53,402 bases of DNA from Ruminococcaceae bacterium UBA6413 (lineage in GTDB: Bacteria; Bacillota; Clostridia; Oscillospirales; Ruminococcaceae), in assembly GCA_002437415.1 (NCBI GenBank), contig DJPL01000039.1:17639-71040 (forward strand), read 5' to 3'. The translations under genes were made by a program, and so were the position numbers. Within the stretch, counting starts at the first letter, position 1. Each line of letters opens with the position of its first letter. The notes below the pieces were generated by a model. That model did no database searches, was not told the DNA's origin, and saw only the letters and a program-made list of their open reading frames with translations. This document shows positions 1 to 8,200 of the stretch, one piece after another.

Positions 1-75
1 GGAACCGAGCAGCATTAAGCAGTTATGACCTGTGCCGCAGCAAGTTTACACTCATAATCATAGGTTCTATTTTTA
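1..75 (+). ncRNA. ffs: Signal recognition particle RNA, 3' part (5' end outside the window)
   Basis: The window opens inside the conserved SRP RNA apical motif: GGAACCGAGCAGC followed by ATTAAG, the strand of helix 8 that contacts Ffh and FtsY. In Firmicutes the SRP RNA gene commonly sits just upstream of dnaX, as here. The 5' half lies outside the window, and the 3' end near 75 is an estimate. Confidence 0.75.
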
Positions 76-115
76 TGTTTACCTAAAAAGTCGTCAAAGT
101 TATGGAGGGTCTGTT

Positions 116-2257
116 ATGCATCTTGCTTTATATCGTAAGTATCGCTCCGCCACCTTTGACGAAGTTATTTCACAGGAGCATATAACCACCACGCTCAAAA
201 ATCAGATAAAGTCGGGCACACCCGCTCACGCTTATCTGTTCACAGGCTCAAGGGGCACAGGTAAGACGACCTGCGCAAAGCTTATGGCAAAGGCGGTAAA
301 CTGCCTTTCTCCCGTTGACGGCAACCCTTGCGGCGAGTGTGAAAGCTGTAAGGCTATAGCCGCCGGTTGCCCCGATATAATCGAAATGGACGCCGCATCA
401 AACAACGGCGTTGACGATGTTAGGGCTCTGCGCGATGAGGTTATGTACGCCCCCACCATATGTAAGTATAAGGTATACATAATAGACGAGGTGCATATGC
501 TCTCCGCGTCGGCGTTCAACGCTCTGCTTAAAACGATAGAAGAGCCGCCGCCGCACGTTATATTTATACTTGCCACGACCGAGATCCATAAAGTGCCTGC
601 GACTATCGCGTCAAGATGTCAGCAGTTCCGCTTTTCAAGGATAGATGTCGAAGAGAGCACCAAAAGGCTCTGCGAGATAGCCCAAAAAGAAAACGTAAAG
701 CTTACCGAAGATGCTGCAAGGCTCATTTCCAGACTGTCGGACGGCGGTATGAGAGATGCGATCTCACTGCTCGACCAGTGCATAAGCGTAAGCAATGATA
801 TAGATGAGCAAACAGTCCGCACTACCGCAGGCATTGCGGGAACAGATCACCTGTTCGCACTTGCGGAATGCGTCCGTGAGCACAACGCTCCCGAAGCACT
901 AAAGATAACAGATGAGCTTCATAATCAGTCGAAGGATCTTATGTTGCTCCTTGACGAGCTTTTGTCGCATTTCAGAAACTTATGTATGCTGTCTGCGACA
1001 AATAACGACTTCTCGCTGATACCCGCGGGAAGCGGAACGAGAAATGACCTGGCGCGACAGGCGGGTGAGTTTACTCTCGGTGAGATAATGCGCTGTATGG
1101 ATATACTTCAGGATTGCATCGCAAGAACACCGAAAACGGCTAAGCGCAAGACCGTCGCCGAAATGTGCCTTATAAGGCTGTGCACGCCGCGTCTTGACAG
1201 CGACACATCTGCACTGTCGTTAAGGCTTGAAAAGCTTGAAAGCAGGCTGGACAAGCTGTGTGACGGCGGGATAAAAATTCAACCGAGAAGCGCCGCCCCG
1301 ACAAACACGGAATATGCAGAGCCCGCGAGCAAGCCTGTTACACCGACAGACAGCACCCCCGGGGATATTCTGAAAGATACATTAAATAAGATAGAGAACA
1401 AGGTGAATACAGCGGATATACCGCCCGCTCCCGAAGCAACGGAAGCTCCGGCAGCACCGCAAGCGCCCGATAGTAAGCCCGATTGGCTGTTTGAGGGAGA
1501 AGCAAACGATGCTCCGACGATCGACAGCGGTGCGGCACAACCCGAAACGCCTCCGTTTGACCTTGATGAGCCGACAGCTCAGCCGCAGTCTGCACCTCAG
1601 ACCGACAGCGGCAAGCCCGACTGGTTATTTGAGGGCACGGGCGGAGATGTTACACCCGAAAACAACGATTACAACGCGGAAAGCTCTCCGTTCGACCTTG
1701 ACGAGCCGACAGCTCAGCCGCAGTCTGCACCACAGATCGACAGCGGCAAACCTGATTGGTTATCAGAGGGCGACGGAAACAATGATGTTCCGACACCGGT
1801 AGAACAGGCAGAGCCCACCGCCCCTCCGTTCGATCTTGACGAACCGCCGATACCGCCTGAGCCGGATAATGCACCGCCTGTATCGCGTGAAGCGCCCGAA
1901 CCGCAGAAAGCTCAGCCGCAGTCCTCAGCAGGCACAGACCCACAGGTTGCCGAGATAACTGACAGACTTCCGGTTATATTACAGGCAATACTCGGTCAGG
2001 TAAGAGTGACGCTCAGAGAAAATGAGCTAGTAATCAGCGGTTATCAGAAGTTCCAGTATGATTTTCTTACAACGGGCGACTCAAAGGAGCGCCTTGAAAA
2101 AACTGCCGAAGAAGTACTCGGCAGAAAAGTTAAAATGGTGTTTGACGGCGAAAACAGCGCAGACGCACAGACAGCTGAAAACGACCCTGTTTCCGACTTC
2201 CTTGCAAAAGCGGAAAATATGGGCGTAAAAATAAAATACAAAAAATCAAAAAATTAA
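116..2257 (+). CDS. dnaX: DNA polymerase III subunit gamma/tau
   Basis: Clamp-loader ATPase of the replicative polymerase. The protein begins MHLALYRKYR, the family hallmark, behind GGAGGG at 104-109, so this ATG is preferred to a start at 32 that would run through the SRP RNA. Visible are the Walker A motif GSRGTGKT, a four-Cys zinc module (C-x8-C-x2-C-x2-C style), the DEVHML Walker B box and the SRC sensor. After about residue 390 the protein becomes a Pro/Ala/Asp-rich linker with near-identical tandem units (KPDWL-x-EG ... PFDLDEP) and then a conserved C-terminal tau-like domain of about 100 residues. It is first in a block with ybaB and recR, the usual Firmicute order. 713 residues is long for the family because of the repeats. 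Confidence 0.95.
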   Translation: MHLALYRKYRSATFDEVISQEHITTTLKNQIKSGTPAHAYLFTGSRGTGKTTCAKLMAKAVNCLSPVDGNPCGECESCKAIAAGCPDIIEMDAASNNGVDDVRALRDEVMYAPTICKYKVYIIDEVHMLSASAFNALLKTIEEPPPHVIFILATTEIHKVPATIASRCQQFRFSRIDVEESTKRLCEIAQKENVKLTEDAARLISRLSDGGMRDAISLLDQCISVSNDIDEQTVRTTAGIAGTDHLFALAECVREHNAPEALKITDELHNQSKDLMLLLDELLSHFRNLCMLSATNNDFSLIPAGSGTRNDLARQAGEFTLGEIMRCMDILQDCIARTPKTAKRKTVAEMCLIRLCTPRLDSDTSALSLRLEKLESRLDKLCDGGIKIQPRSAAPTNTEYAEPASKPVTPTDSTPGDILKDTLNKIENKVNTADIPPAPEATEAPAAPQAPDSKPDWLFEGEANDAPTIDSGAAQPETPPFDLDEPTAQPQSAPQTDSGKPDWLFEGTGGDVTPENNDYNAESSPFDLDEPTAQPQSAPQIDSGKPDWLSEGDGNNDVPTPVEQAEPTAPPFDLDEPPIPPEPDNAPPVSREAPEPQKAQPQSSAGTDPQVAEITDRLPVILQAILGQVRVTLRENELVISGYQKFQYDFLTTGDSKERLEKTAEEVLGRKVKMVFDGENSADAQTAENDPVSDFLAKAENMGVKIKYKKSKN

Positions 2258-2271
2258 GTCGGTCGACTTAA
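2254..2271. other. Perfect dyad at the dnaX stop codon
   Basis: TTAAGTCG-GT-CGACTTAA gives 8-bp arms with a 2-bp centre. It overlaps the dnaX stop codon and lies about 22 bp before the ybaB ATG. There is no T-run, so it is not a terminator. It may be an mRNA hairpin or a protein site; nothing else supports a function. Confidence 0.35.
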
Positions 2272-2293
2272 AGATACGAAAGGAAAAACCACA

Positions 2294-2644
2294 ATGAAAG
2301 CAAGATTACCCAAGGAATATCAGAACAGAGGCGCAAACAATATGAACAGCATGATAAAGCAGGCTCAGAAGATGCAGGAAGACATCGAGCGTGTTCAGGC
2401 TGAACTCGAGGCAAGAGATTTCACAGCTTCTGCCGCAGGCGGAATGATTGAAGTTACCATGAGCGGCGCAAAGGTACTCAAGGAAGTTAAGCTCAACTCC
2501 GAGGTCGTTGATAAGGATGCTATCGAGGATCTTCAGGACGTTATCGTAGCAGGCGTAAACGCTGTTATCACACAGATCGAAGAAGTAAGCGCCGCAGAGA
2601 TGGAAAAGGTAACAGGCGGAGTTAATATTCCGGGACTTGTTTAA
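2294..2644 (+). CDS. ybaB: YbaB/EbfC family nucleoid-associated protein
   Basis: Small DNA-binding dimer that usually lies between dnaX and recR. After a short basic N-terminal extension, MNSMIKQAQKMQEDIERVQ starts the typical helix, followed by GGMIEVTMSGAKVLKEV and a C-terminal helix. The start at 2294 has GAAAGG 10 bp upstream; an internal ATG at 2342 would give a protein nearer the usual length, so the N-terminus is slightly uncertain. The stop overlaps the recR start by one base (TAATG), implying translational coupling. Confidence 0.9.
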   Translation: MKARLPKEYQNRGANNMNSMIKQAQKMQEDIERVQAELEARDFTASAAGGMIEVTMSGAKVLKEVKLNSEVVDKDAIEDLQDVIVAGVNAVITQIEEVSAAEMEKVTGGVNIPGLV

Positions 2645-3240
2645 TGGCTGAATATAACTCTCAGCCGCTGATACTGGCGGCACAGGAATTTGCAAAGCTT
2701 CCCGGCATAGGGCTTAAGACCGCACAGCGCCTTGCATACTATATACTCAACGCTCCGGAAGAAGACGTGGAGCAGTTCGCCGAGGGCATACTCTCGGCAA
2801 GACGCAGTATGAAGATCTGTAAGGAATGTCAGAACATATGCAGCTCCGACAAGTGTGACATATGCTCAAGCGACCGCAGAGATCATAAGGTGATATGCGT
2901 TGTCGAAAGCCCCAAGGACGTTTCCGCGATAGAGCGCAGCGGCGGTTTTGACGGAGTATATCATGTACTGCACGGTCTGCTGTCGCCTATGAACGGCATA
3001 GGACCCGAGCAACTGAAGATTAAAGAGCTTATGGCGCGGCTTTCAGATGCAGATGAGGTCATAATGGCGACCAGCCCGACTATAGAGGGAGAAGCCACTG
3101 CGACATACCTCTCGCGTATGATAAAACAGCTCGGCGTAAAGGTGACCAGACTTGCCTACGGACTTCCCGCAGGTGCATCGCTCGAATATGCCGACGACGT
3201 AACGCTCCAGAGAGCACTCGAAAACCGCAATGAAATTTAA
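2644..3240 (+). CDS. recR: Recombination mediator protein RecR
   Basis: Acts with RecO and RecF to load RecA at gaps. The 198-residue length matches the family. Visible in order are an N-terminal helix-hairpin-helix (LPGIGLKTAQRLAYY), a C4 zinc finger (C-x2-C-x6-C-x2-C around residues 58-72) and a Toprim domain with VVESPKDVSAIE and an ATSPTIEGEATA stretch. The C-terminus carries the RLAYGLPAGASLEYAD motif typical of RecR. It overlaps ybaB by one base. Confidence 0.95.
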   Translation: MAEYNSQPLILAAQEFAKLPGIGLKTAQRLAYYILNAPEEDVEQFAEGILSARRSMKICKECQNICSSDKCDICSSDRRDHKVICVVESPKDVSAIERSGGFDGVYHVLHGLLSPMNGIGPEQLKIKELMARLSDADEVIMATSPTIEGEATATYLSRMIKQLGVKVTRLAYGLPAGASLEYADDVTLQRALENRNEI

Positions 3241-3276
3241 AACTCAGAATTATTTTCGGGGGAAAGGAATACATCA

Positions 3277-4080
3277 ATGACACAGGAACAGTTAAATGCA
3301 ATACAGGCAAAAACCAAAAAAATCACAAACCCTCAGTTGCTTGAGATAGTCAGACGGCTGAAAAAGGCGTCTGATGAAAAGGTAAATCCCGGTCCCGAGG
3401 AGCAGACAAAGTATATTGACGCACTTATGGAAGCAAAGCTTATTGCCCCGGTTACCATAACCGATATGAACGGTGAAACGGAAAACCAGATAAAGGTGCA
3501 GTTCTCCAGTCTTGCCAACCCTCAGAAGGAAAGATACTTTATGGTCTTTACCGATGTCGAAACAATGCACAAGAACATACAGGACACCGATAAGATCTTC
3601 CTGATCGCAGTTACATACAAGGATCTCGCGACTATGCTTGCTTCTCCCAAATGTGCAATGAAGGGCTTTGTTATCAATCCCTTTACGGAGAATATAATCT
3701 GCGGACCTCAGCAGTCGGAGGTTATAGCACGTTATATCAATCAGAAGAGATTTAACAGCGGTGAGCTTACTGTCATCAACGAGGTAACAGGCGTGCCCGA
3801 AACCGTAACAAAGCCTATAATAAAGTACTTTGATGAGCGCAAGGACATTAAAAAGGCGTATATAATGAATATGCGCAAGGTAAATCAGCTCAACCGTCTT
3901 ATCATCGTAGATTACGAGGGTGAGGACGATAAGTTCAATGACTTTGCAAGCGATTTCACAGACAAGGTGCTCAAGGATATAAATGATGAAAAAGCGCCGT
4001 TTATGGTAATGAACTTCAACCAGCCCGCCGCAAAGCAGGCAACCAAGGAAAAAGTGCCGTTCTATGTAAAAGTGGGATAA
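3277..4080 (+). CDS. SseB-like protein
   Basis: A 267-residue soluble protein with no signal peptide or membrane segment. The middle (roughly residues 45-150), with FMVFTDVETMHK, a DLATMLASP stretch and GFVINPFTENIICG, has the pattern of the SseB N-terminal domain. The C-terminal half resembles the SseB C-terminal domain, with a positive-charge helix and a final KVPFYVKVG. SseB-family roles are poorly defined (enhanced serine sensitivity in E. coli). It has its own GGGGGAAAGG site and follows recR by 36 bp, with a terminator after it, so it probably ends the dnaX transcription unit. Family call moderate, role unknown. Confidence 0.7.
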   Translation: MTQEQLNAIQAKTKKITNPQLLEIVRRLKKASDEKVNPGPEEQTKYIDALMEAKLIAPVTITDMNGETENQIKVQFSSLANPQKERYFMVFTDVETMHKNIQDTDKIFLIAVTYKDLATMLASPKCAMKGFVINPFTENIICGPQQSEVIARYINQKRFNSGELTVINEVTGVPETVTKPIIKYFDERKDIKKAYIMNMRKVNQLNRLIIVDYEGEDDKFNDFASDFTDKVLKDINDEKAPFMVMNFNQPAAKQATKEKVPFYVKVG

Positions 4081-4131
4081 TGTACGACAATTGTCCCGAC
4101 AAGGAATGGATCACACAGAAAAAATCAACAC

Positions 4132-4160
4132 AAAAAAAAGAGGCGCAAGCCTCTTTTTTG
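4132..4160 (+). terminator. Rho-independent terminator after the SseB-like gene
   Basis: GAGGC-GCAA-GCCTC stem with a GNRA-type loop, extended by an A8 tract pairing with the T6 run. Confidence 0.9.
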
Positions 4161-4199
4161 TTTATTCTGCGGAATTTTTCGTTAATTTTTTGCATTTAC

Positions 4200-4228
4200 T
4201 TGACGAAAATGCGGTTATGATATATCAT
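4200..4228 (+). promoter_or_regulatory. Promoter of rpe
   Basis: TTGACG, 17-bp spacer, TATCAT. It is followed by a second TATAAT at 4236-4241 that lacks a partner. The start of rpe is 39 bp downstream of the first -10 box. Confidence 0.65.
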
Positions 4229-4266
4229 TATACTGTATAATTAGGTTTAAACAAACAGGAGAACGC

Positions 4267-4914
4267 ATGAAAACCATAATTTCGGCATCACTTCTTGCAA
4301 GTGATCTTGCAAATATAGAAAAAGAAATACACCGCACCGAACACGCACAGGTGGACTGGCTTCACATTGACGTTATGGACGGAGTGTTTGTAGATAATAT
4401 AACCTACGGAAATAACGTTGTATCCGCTATGCGCAGGGTAAGCGATATATGCTTTGACACTCACCTTATGGTGACAGACCCCACAAGGCTCATACCGCTG
4501 TTTGCGAAAGCGGGTAGCAATACGGTGACTATACACCTTGAAAGTAACGGCGACACAAAGGCAAACCTTGCCGCAATAAGAGAAAACGGTATGCGTTCGG
4601 GGCTTGCGATAAAGCCCGCCACCGACTGGAAAGAGGTCATCCCTTATCTTCCGCTGTGCGATATGGTGCTTGTTATGACGGTTGAGCCGGGCTACGGCGG
4701 ACAAGGGTTTATCCCCGAGTGTGTCGATAAGGTCGCAAAGCTCCGTGAGTATTGCAGCGAACACGGATTTGACAAAATGAATATACAGGTAGACGGCGGT
4801 ATAAATGCCGATACTGCCGTTACTGCGAAAAATGCAGGCGCAAATGTGCTTGTGGCAGGAACATATCTTTTCGGTGCAAAGGATATGAAAACTGCCGCAG
4901 ACGCTATACGCTAA
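4267..4914 (+). CDS. rpe: Ribulose-phosphate 3-epimerase
   Basis: TIM-barrel enzyme of the pentose phosphate pathway interconverting ribulose-5-phosphate and xylulose-5-phosphate. Family motifs are present: SASLLASDL at the N-terminus, HIDVMDGVFV with the metal/catalytic Asp, DTHLMV, the VEPGYGGQGF loop, and QVDGGI with the second catalytic Asp. 215 residues is the usual length. AGGAG lies 6 bp before the ATG. It overlaps the convergent MecA-like gene by 4 bp. An allulose-6-phosphate epimerase specificity cannot be excluded. Confidence 0.92.
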   Translation: MKTIISASLLASDLANIEKEIHRTEHAQVDWLHIDVMDGVFVDNITYGNNVVSAMRRVSDICFDTHLMVTDPTRLIPLFAKAGSNTVTIHLESNGDTKANLAAIRENGMRSGLAIKPATDWKEVIPYLPLCDMVLVMTVEPGYGGQGFIPECVDKVAKLREYCSEHGFDKMNIQVDGGINADTAVTAKNAGANVLVAGTYLFGAKDMKTAADAIR

Positions 4915-5462
4915 AAGCAGGGCGGCAGGACATCAAGCGCCTTTTCGGTAAGCAGTGTGCAGTATTCCTCCGTATCGCACACAAACAGCTCGTCTGTATA
5001 TGTCGGCACAGAATACTCCGCAGATATGCGGCACACAGCCTTGATATCAGCTGTCGGATATATTATAAGGCGGTAGCTGTTATCCGAGCGACAGTGATAG
5101 AGTAGTGCTTTCTGCGATGCTTTACGCAGTGCCTTGCATAAAGCGGCAAGCTCGCTTATCGCACCCACGCAGACTACAGCGCCGCTGTGCGAGGGCTTGG
5201 CAGTGCTTTTCTGTGCACCCTTAAGGCAGGATATATAAAGGATACACCCTCCGTTGCTTTTCGGAAAAGCCTCGACAAGCAGGCGCTCTCCGCAAAGCCC
5301 GAGGTCGTGATCTTCGCTCAGGCACGATATCAGCCTCGAAAGCGCAAGCTCCGCAGAGCGCGAGTGCCCCGATATATCCTCACTTCTTATATGATAGCCG
5401 TTCATATCGGACGGTTCAAGCGTTATTTTTACGGTATTTCCCGCAAGGTCGTCAATTTGCAT
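4911..5462 (-). CDS. MecA-like adaptor protein
   Basis: In Firmicutes MecA/YpbH proteins deliver substrates such as ComK to ClpC. The N-terminus MQIDDLAGNTVKITLEPSDM matches the start of the MecA N-domain, and a second alpha/beta domain (residues ~100-183) with repeated short strands resembles the C-domain. The start at 5462 is chosen because GGAGGTG lies 3-4 bp upstream; a longer frame from 5534 lacks a site. At 183 residues it is slightly short for MecA, and the inter-domain linker is unusually brief. Its stop overlaps rpe. Confidence 0.65.
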   Translation of the reverse strand: MQIDDLAGNTVKITLEPSDMNGYHIRSEDISGHSRSAELALSRLISCLSEDHDLGLCGERLLVEAFPKSNGGCILYISCLKGAQKSTAKPSHSGAVVCVGAISELAALCKALRKASQKALLYHCRSDNSYRLIIYPTADIKAVCRISAEYSVPTYTDELFVCDTEEYCTLLTEKALDVLPPCF

Positions 5463-5485
5463 GGGACACCTCCGATAAACATAAT
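5457..5485 (+). promoter_or_regulatory. Candidate promoter of the Rnf-like operon
   Basis: TTGCAT, 17-bp spacer, CATAAT in the divergent gap. The -35 overlaps the start codon of the MecA-like gene, so the two may interfere. Confidence 0.35.
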
Positions 5486-5524
5486 TACAGACGGTTTTAC
5501 GGTCTGAAAGGACAAAACAAAGTA

Positions 5525-6865
5525 ATGAACACACCTACAAATGAAGCTTTATTAAAAAAGATAGATGAAGCGCCTTTGCTGATGACAAAGGAGGCGGCAC
5601 GGAAAAAGCTCCGCAAGCCGCGCAACATATACGGTGACCAGATCTTATTTATGCTGGCGATAACGGTGATCGCGACCTGCTTTTACGGCTGGCGCGTAGT
5701 TGCCGTGTGCGTATGCTCTGTGCTCAGCTGCATACTGACCGATATGATAGGCTGCTTCCTGTCGAAAAAAGAATACGGCGTAAAGGACTTATCCACCATC
5801 GCCTATGGTATGGCACTGGCGCTTATGCTCCCTGCGAGCGTTGAGTATTATATAGTAGTTATCGGCGCAGTGCTTGCGATAACGGTAAAGCATATATTCG
5901 GCGGCAAGGATAACTATATATTCAACCCCGCCGCTGTCGCTATCGCGTTCCTTATAATATGCTATCCCACGCAGGTGCTGATGTACCCACAGCTCGGCAC
6001 ACAGCCGGAGATATTCTCAAGTACAGATGTGCTTGTGAGCGGCATTGAGAGCAGCTTTATCAAGAACGGCGCTATGCCGTCGCTCACTTCTCTTGAGATA
6101 CTTATGGGACAGTTCGCAGGACCTATGGGCACAACGCATATACTCGTTCTGATAGTCAGCGGTATCTGCCTTATCTGCCGCAGGAGCGTTTCTCTGTCGG
6201 CAACGGTAGGCGGAATAGCCGTAATGGGCTTGCTGTCGTATCTTACAAGCAGTGTCGAACCTGCTACCGATGCGGTCGTATTCCAATTTATAAGCGGATT
6301 TGTACTGTTCGGATTTATCTTCCTTGCGAGCGACCCGCAGACGCTCCCGCTCACAAACGGCGGCAGAGTGCTGTACGGTATCGCGCTCGGTACTATTACC
6401 GTGATATTCCGCAATACCGCTAATATAGAGGGCATATTCGTATTCTCACTGCTGATAGTAAACGCGCTTTCGCTGTACCTTGACAAGCTTGCATTCGTAA
6501 TAGCGACCGAAACAAAGCAGATAGCAAGGTATTTAAAGCACAACCTCGGTTCTTTCGAGCGTATGAGCAAGGACGCAAAGCAGGGCAAACCTCCCGCTCT
6601 TTCGGATACGCAGGAAATTATGATAGAACCCGTTAATTATAATATGCCTCCTATCGACAATAAGGTGACAAAGGTAAAGCGTCACAAAAAGTCGGTATTC
6701 GAGAATATCTCGGATAAAATATCGGATGCGGCGAAAAAGAAAAACGCCGCAAAGGAAAACAGCAATACAGACACTGCCGCCGACAATGCGGTAAACGAAA
6801 CGGAGAAGGAGGCGCAAAATGGCTCAGGCAAAACAGTTGAAGCCGGAAAAGACGCGGAAAATTGA
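5525..6865 (+). CDS. RnfD/NqrB-like membrane protein lacking the FMN threonine
   Basis: RnfD/NqrB family scaffold: about ten hydrophobic segments, with ATVKHIFGG-like and NPAAVAIAF boxes (residues ~118-142), an SGFVLFGFIFLASDP motif (~257-271) and NGGRVLYG (~278-285) as in RnfD. In true RnfD the covalent FMN is on Thr in [SG]-x-ATP; here the aligned segment reads N-G-A-M-P (181-185), so Met replaces Thr. A 90-residue hydrophilic, Lys/Ala/Asn-rich C-terminal tail is added. The gene overlaps the next by 47 bp, so the three are coupled. No RnfB, C or G gene is adjacent. It is more likely a redox-inactive paralogue than a working Rnf subunit; an undetected FMN site elsewhere is possible. Confidence 0.8.
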   Translation: MNTPTNEALLKKIDEAPLLMTKEAARKKLRKPRNIYGDQILFMLAITVIATCFYGWRVVAVCVCSVLSCILTDMIGCFLSKKEYGVKDLSTIAYGMALALMLPASVEYYIVVIGAVLAITVKHIFGGKDNYIFNPAAVAIAFLIICYPTQVLMYPQLGTQPEIFSSTDVLVSGIESSFIKNGAMPSLTSLEILMGQFAGPMGTTHILVLIVSGICLICRRSVSLSATVGGIAVMGLLSYLTSSVEPATDAVVFQFISGFVLFGFIFLASDPQTLPLTNGGRVLYGIALGTITVIFRNTANIEGIFVFSLLIVNALSLYLDKLAFVIATETKQIARYLKHNLGSFERMSKDAKQGKPPALSDTQEIMIEPVNYNMPPIDNKVTKVKRHKKSVFENISDKISDAAKKKNAAKENSNTDTAADNAVNETEKEAQNGSGKTVEAGKDAEN

Positions 6866-7586
6866 TTTTAAGTTCACGCGTGACCTTATAGACGGACTTG
6901 CAAAGCAGAATGTTGTGCTTATGACCGGTATTGTAAATGCGCCTGTCATAATCGCCGCGACAACATTCAAAAAGGGCGTTGTAATAGCGCTTGCATTTGC
7001 GATAATATCGTTTCTGACGATAGTCACCTGCTCGTTTGTTCCCAAAAAGATAGTATATACCCTCAGGGTAATTATATATGCACTGGTAGGCTCGGTCTAT
7101 TATATCCCGACCGTACTTCTTTTGGAGCAGATATTCCCGCTTACCGTCGAGCTTATCGGCATATATATGCCGCTTATCATCACAAATGCGCTTATATTCT
7201 CAAAGACGGAGAGCCGTTTCTATCTTGAGAGCAAGCTGAAAATGATAATTGACGTTGCGTTCTTTATAATCGGCTTTGCGGTCGTTTGTGTAGTGACCGG
7301 CGGCTTCAGAGAGCTTATATGCTTCGGAACGTTTGCGGGCATACAGCTGTTTGATTTTAAGATCGCGGCATTTGAGTCGCCCTTCGGCGGATTTATCCTT
7401 GTCGGAATTATGGCGGGCACGTTCAGAGCGCTCTACAACTATCTGCGCAACCGCAGAATAAGACAGAACAGCGAAGAGCAGAACAGAGCGGCGGCTGAAC
7501 AGACCTATCGCTCAAGCACCGACAACACAGCAAAGCCTGCGGCTCTGACGGATAACGGAAACGCAAAGGAGCAGAGCAATGGATAA
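6819..7586 (+). CDS. RnfE/NqrD-like membrane protein lacking Fe-S cysteines
   Basis: Six-helix RnfE/NqrD-type protein: GIYMPLIITNALIF (residues ~114-127) matches the family's GIFIPLIVTNCIVVG box, and a GGFRELICFGT stretch and GGFILVGIMAG near 190-200 match RnfE. Each RnfA/E protein normally provides two Cys to the [2Fe-2S] cluster at the membrane centre. Here the first aligns with Ala41 (N-A-P instead of L-C-P) and the second with Ala124 (T-N-A instead of T-N-C). AAGGAGG at 6806-6812 defines the ATG, which lies inside the preceding gene. A polar tail of about 45 residues is extra compared with the family. Confidence 0.8.
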   Translation: MAQAKQLKPEKTRKIDFKFTRDLIDGLAKQNVVLMTGIVNAPVIIAATTFKKGVVIALAFAIISFLTIVTCSFVPKKIVYTLRVIIYALVGSVYYIPTVLLLEQIFPLTVELIGIYMPLIITNALIFSKTESRFYLESKLKMIIDVAFFIIGFAVVCVVTGGFRELICFGTFAGIQLFDFKIAAFESPFGGFILVGIMAGTFRALYNYLRNRRIRQNSEEQNRAAAEQTYRSSTDNTAKPAALTDNGNAKEQSNG

Positions 7587-8175
7587 ATTAGTATTGTTTA
7601 TAAACACCGCTATGCTTGCAATGTTCGTTGAAAACGCGATATTCTCCCGCGCACTAGGAACAAGCGTTGCGTTTTATGCCTCAAGGAAAAAAGAGAGCAT
7701 ATTCGGACTGGGACTCGGCATAACCTATGTTATTGTGGTGTCAAGCTGTATAACGTTCTTTGTTGACGGCTGGCTTGCCGATTGGCAGTATTTTTATGTT
7801 GTAATGCCGCTTATATACACGTTTATCGTGAGCATAGTATATACGGGCAGTTTGCTGCTTATATGGCGGTTTCTGCCAAAGATATTCAGAAACATAAAGA
7901 AATACGTTCATCTGTCCGTATTCAACGCGGCGGTGCTCGGCGCACTGTTCCTGAATACGACATATCACGCCGATTTCTTTTCTTATATGGGATTTGGTGT
8001 AGGAATTGCGGCAGGCTTTTTTATCGCCGTGTTCTTTCTGCACATTGCAAACGAACGTCTTAACTCACCCCTTATCCCCGAGGCGTTCAGAGGTATGCCG
8101 ATAATGATGGTATTCGTCGGCATAATGTCACTTGCTTTCTATGCGCTTACCGGTTATAACACGGGCGCTATCTGA
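7579..8175 (+). CDS. RnfA/NqrE-like membrane protein lacking Fe-S cysteines
   Basis: 198 residues and six hydrophobic segments, as in RnfA. Family features kept: VENAIFSRALG near residue 17, the RL-N-S-PLIPEAFRGMPI stretch and the C-terminal GIMSLAFYALTGY (RnfA ends LMSLAFMGFSG). The two cluster-binding Cys are gone: LG-T-S (Ser29) replaces LG-L-C, and F-N-A-A-V-L-G (Ala117) replaces N-C-A-V-L-G. AAGGAG at 7566-7571 precedes the ATG, and it overlaps the E-like gene by 8 bp. The E/A pair normally forms the inverted-repeat ion channel of Rnf/Nqr, so ion or solute movement without electron transfer is the simplest inference. Confidence 0.8.
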   Translation: MDKLVLFINTAMLAMFVENAIFSRALGTSVAFYASRKKESIFGLGLGITYVIVVSSCITFFVDGWLADWQYFYVVMPLIYTFIVSIVYTGSLLLIWRFLPKIFRNIKKYVHLSVFNAAVLGALFLNTTYHADFFSYMGFGVGIAAGFFIAVFFLHIANERLNSPLIPEAFRGMPIMMVFVGIMSLAFYALTGYNTGAI

Positions 8176-8200
8176 TATTATCTGAAATGGAGATATTGAT

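Noticed and set aside
32..115. An earlier start for dnaX
   Set aside because: The extension would be read through the SRP RNA and has no ribosome site; the protein family begins at the ATG at 116.
5525..8175. Ordinary Rnf complex operon
   Set aside because: RnfB, RnfC and RnfG are not present and the cofactor ligands are replaced.
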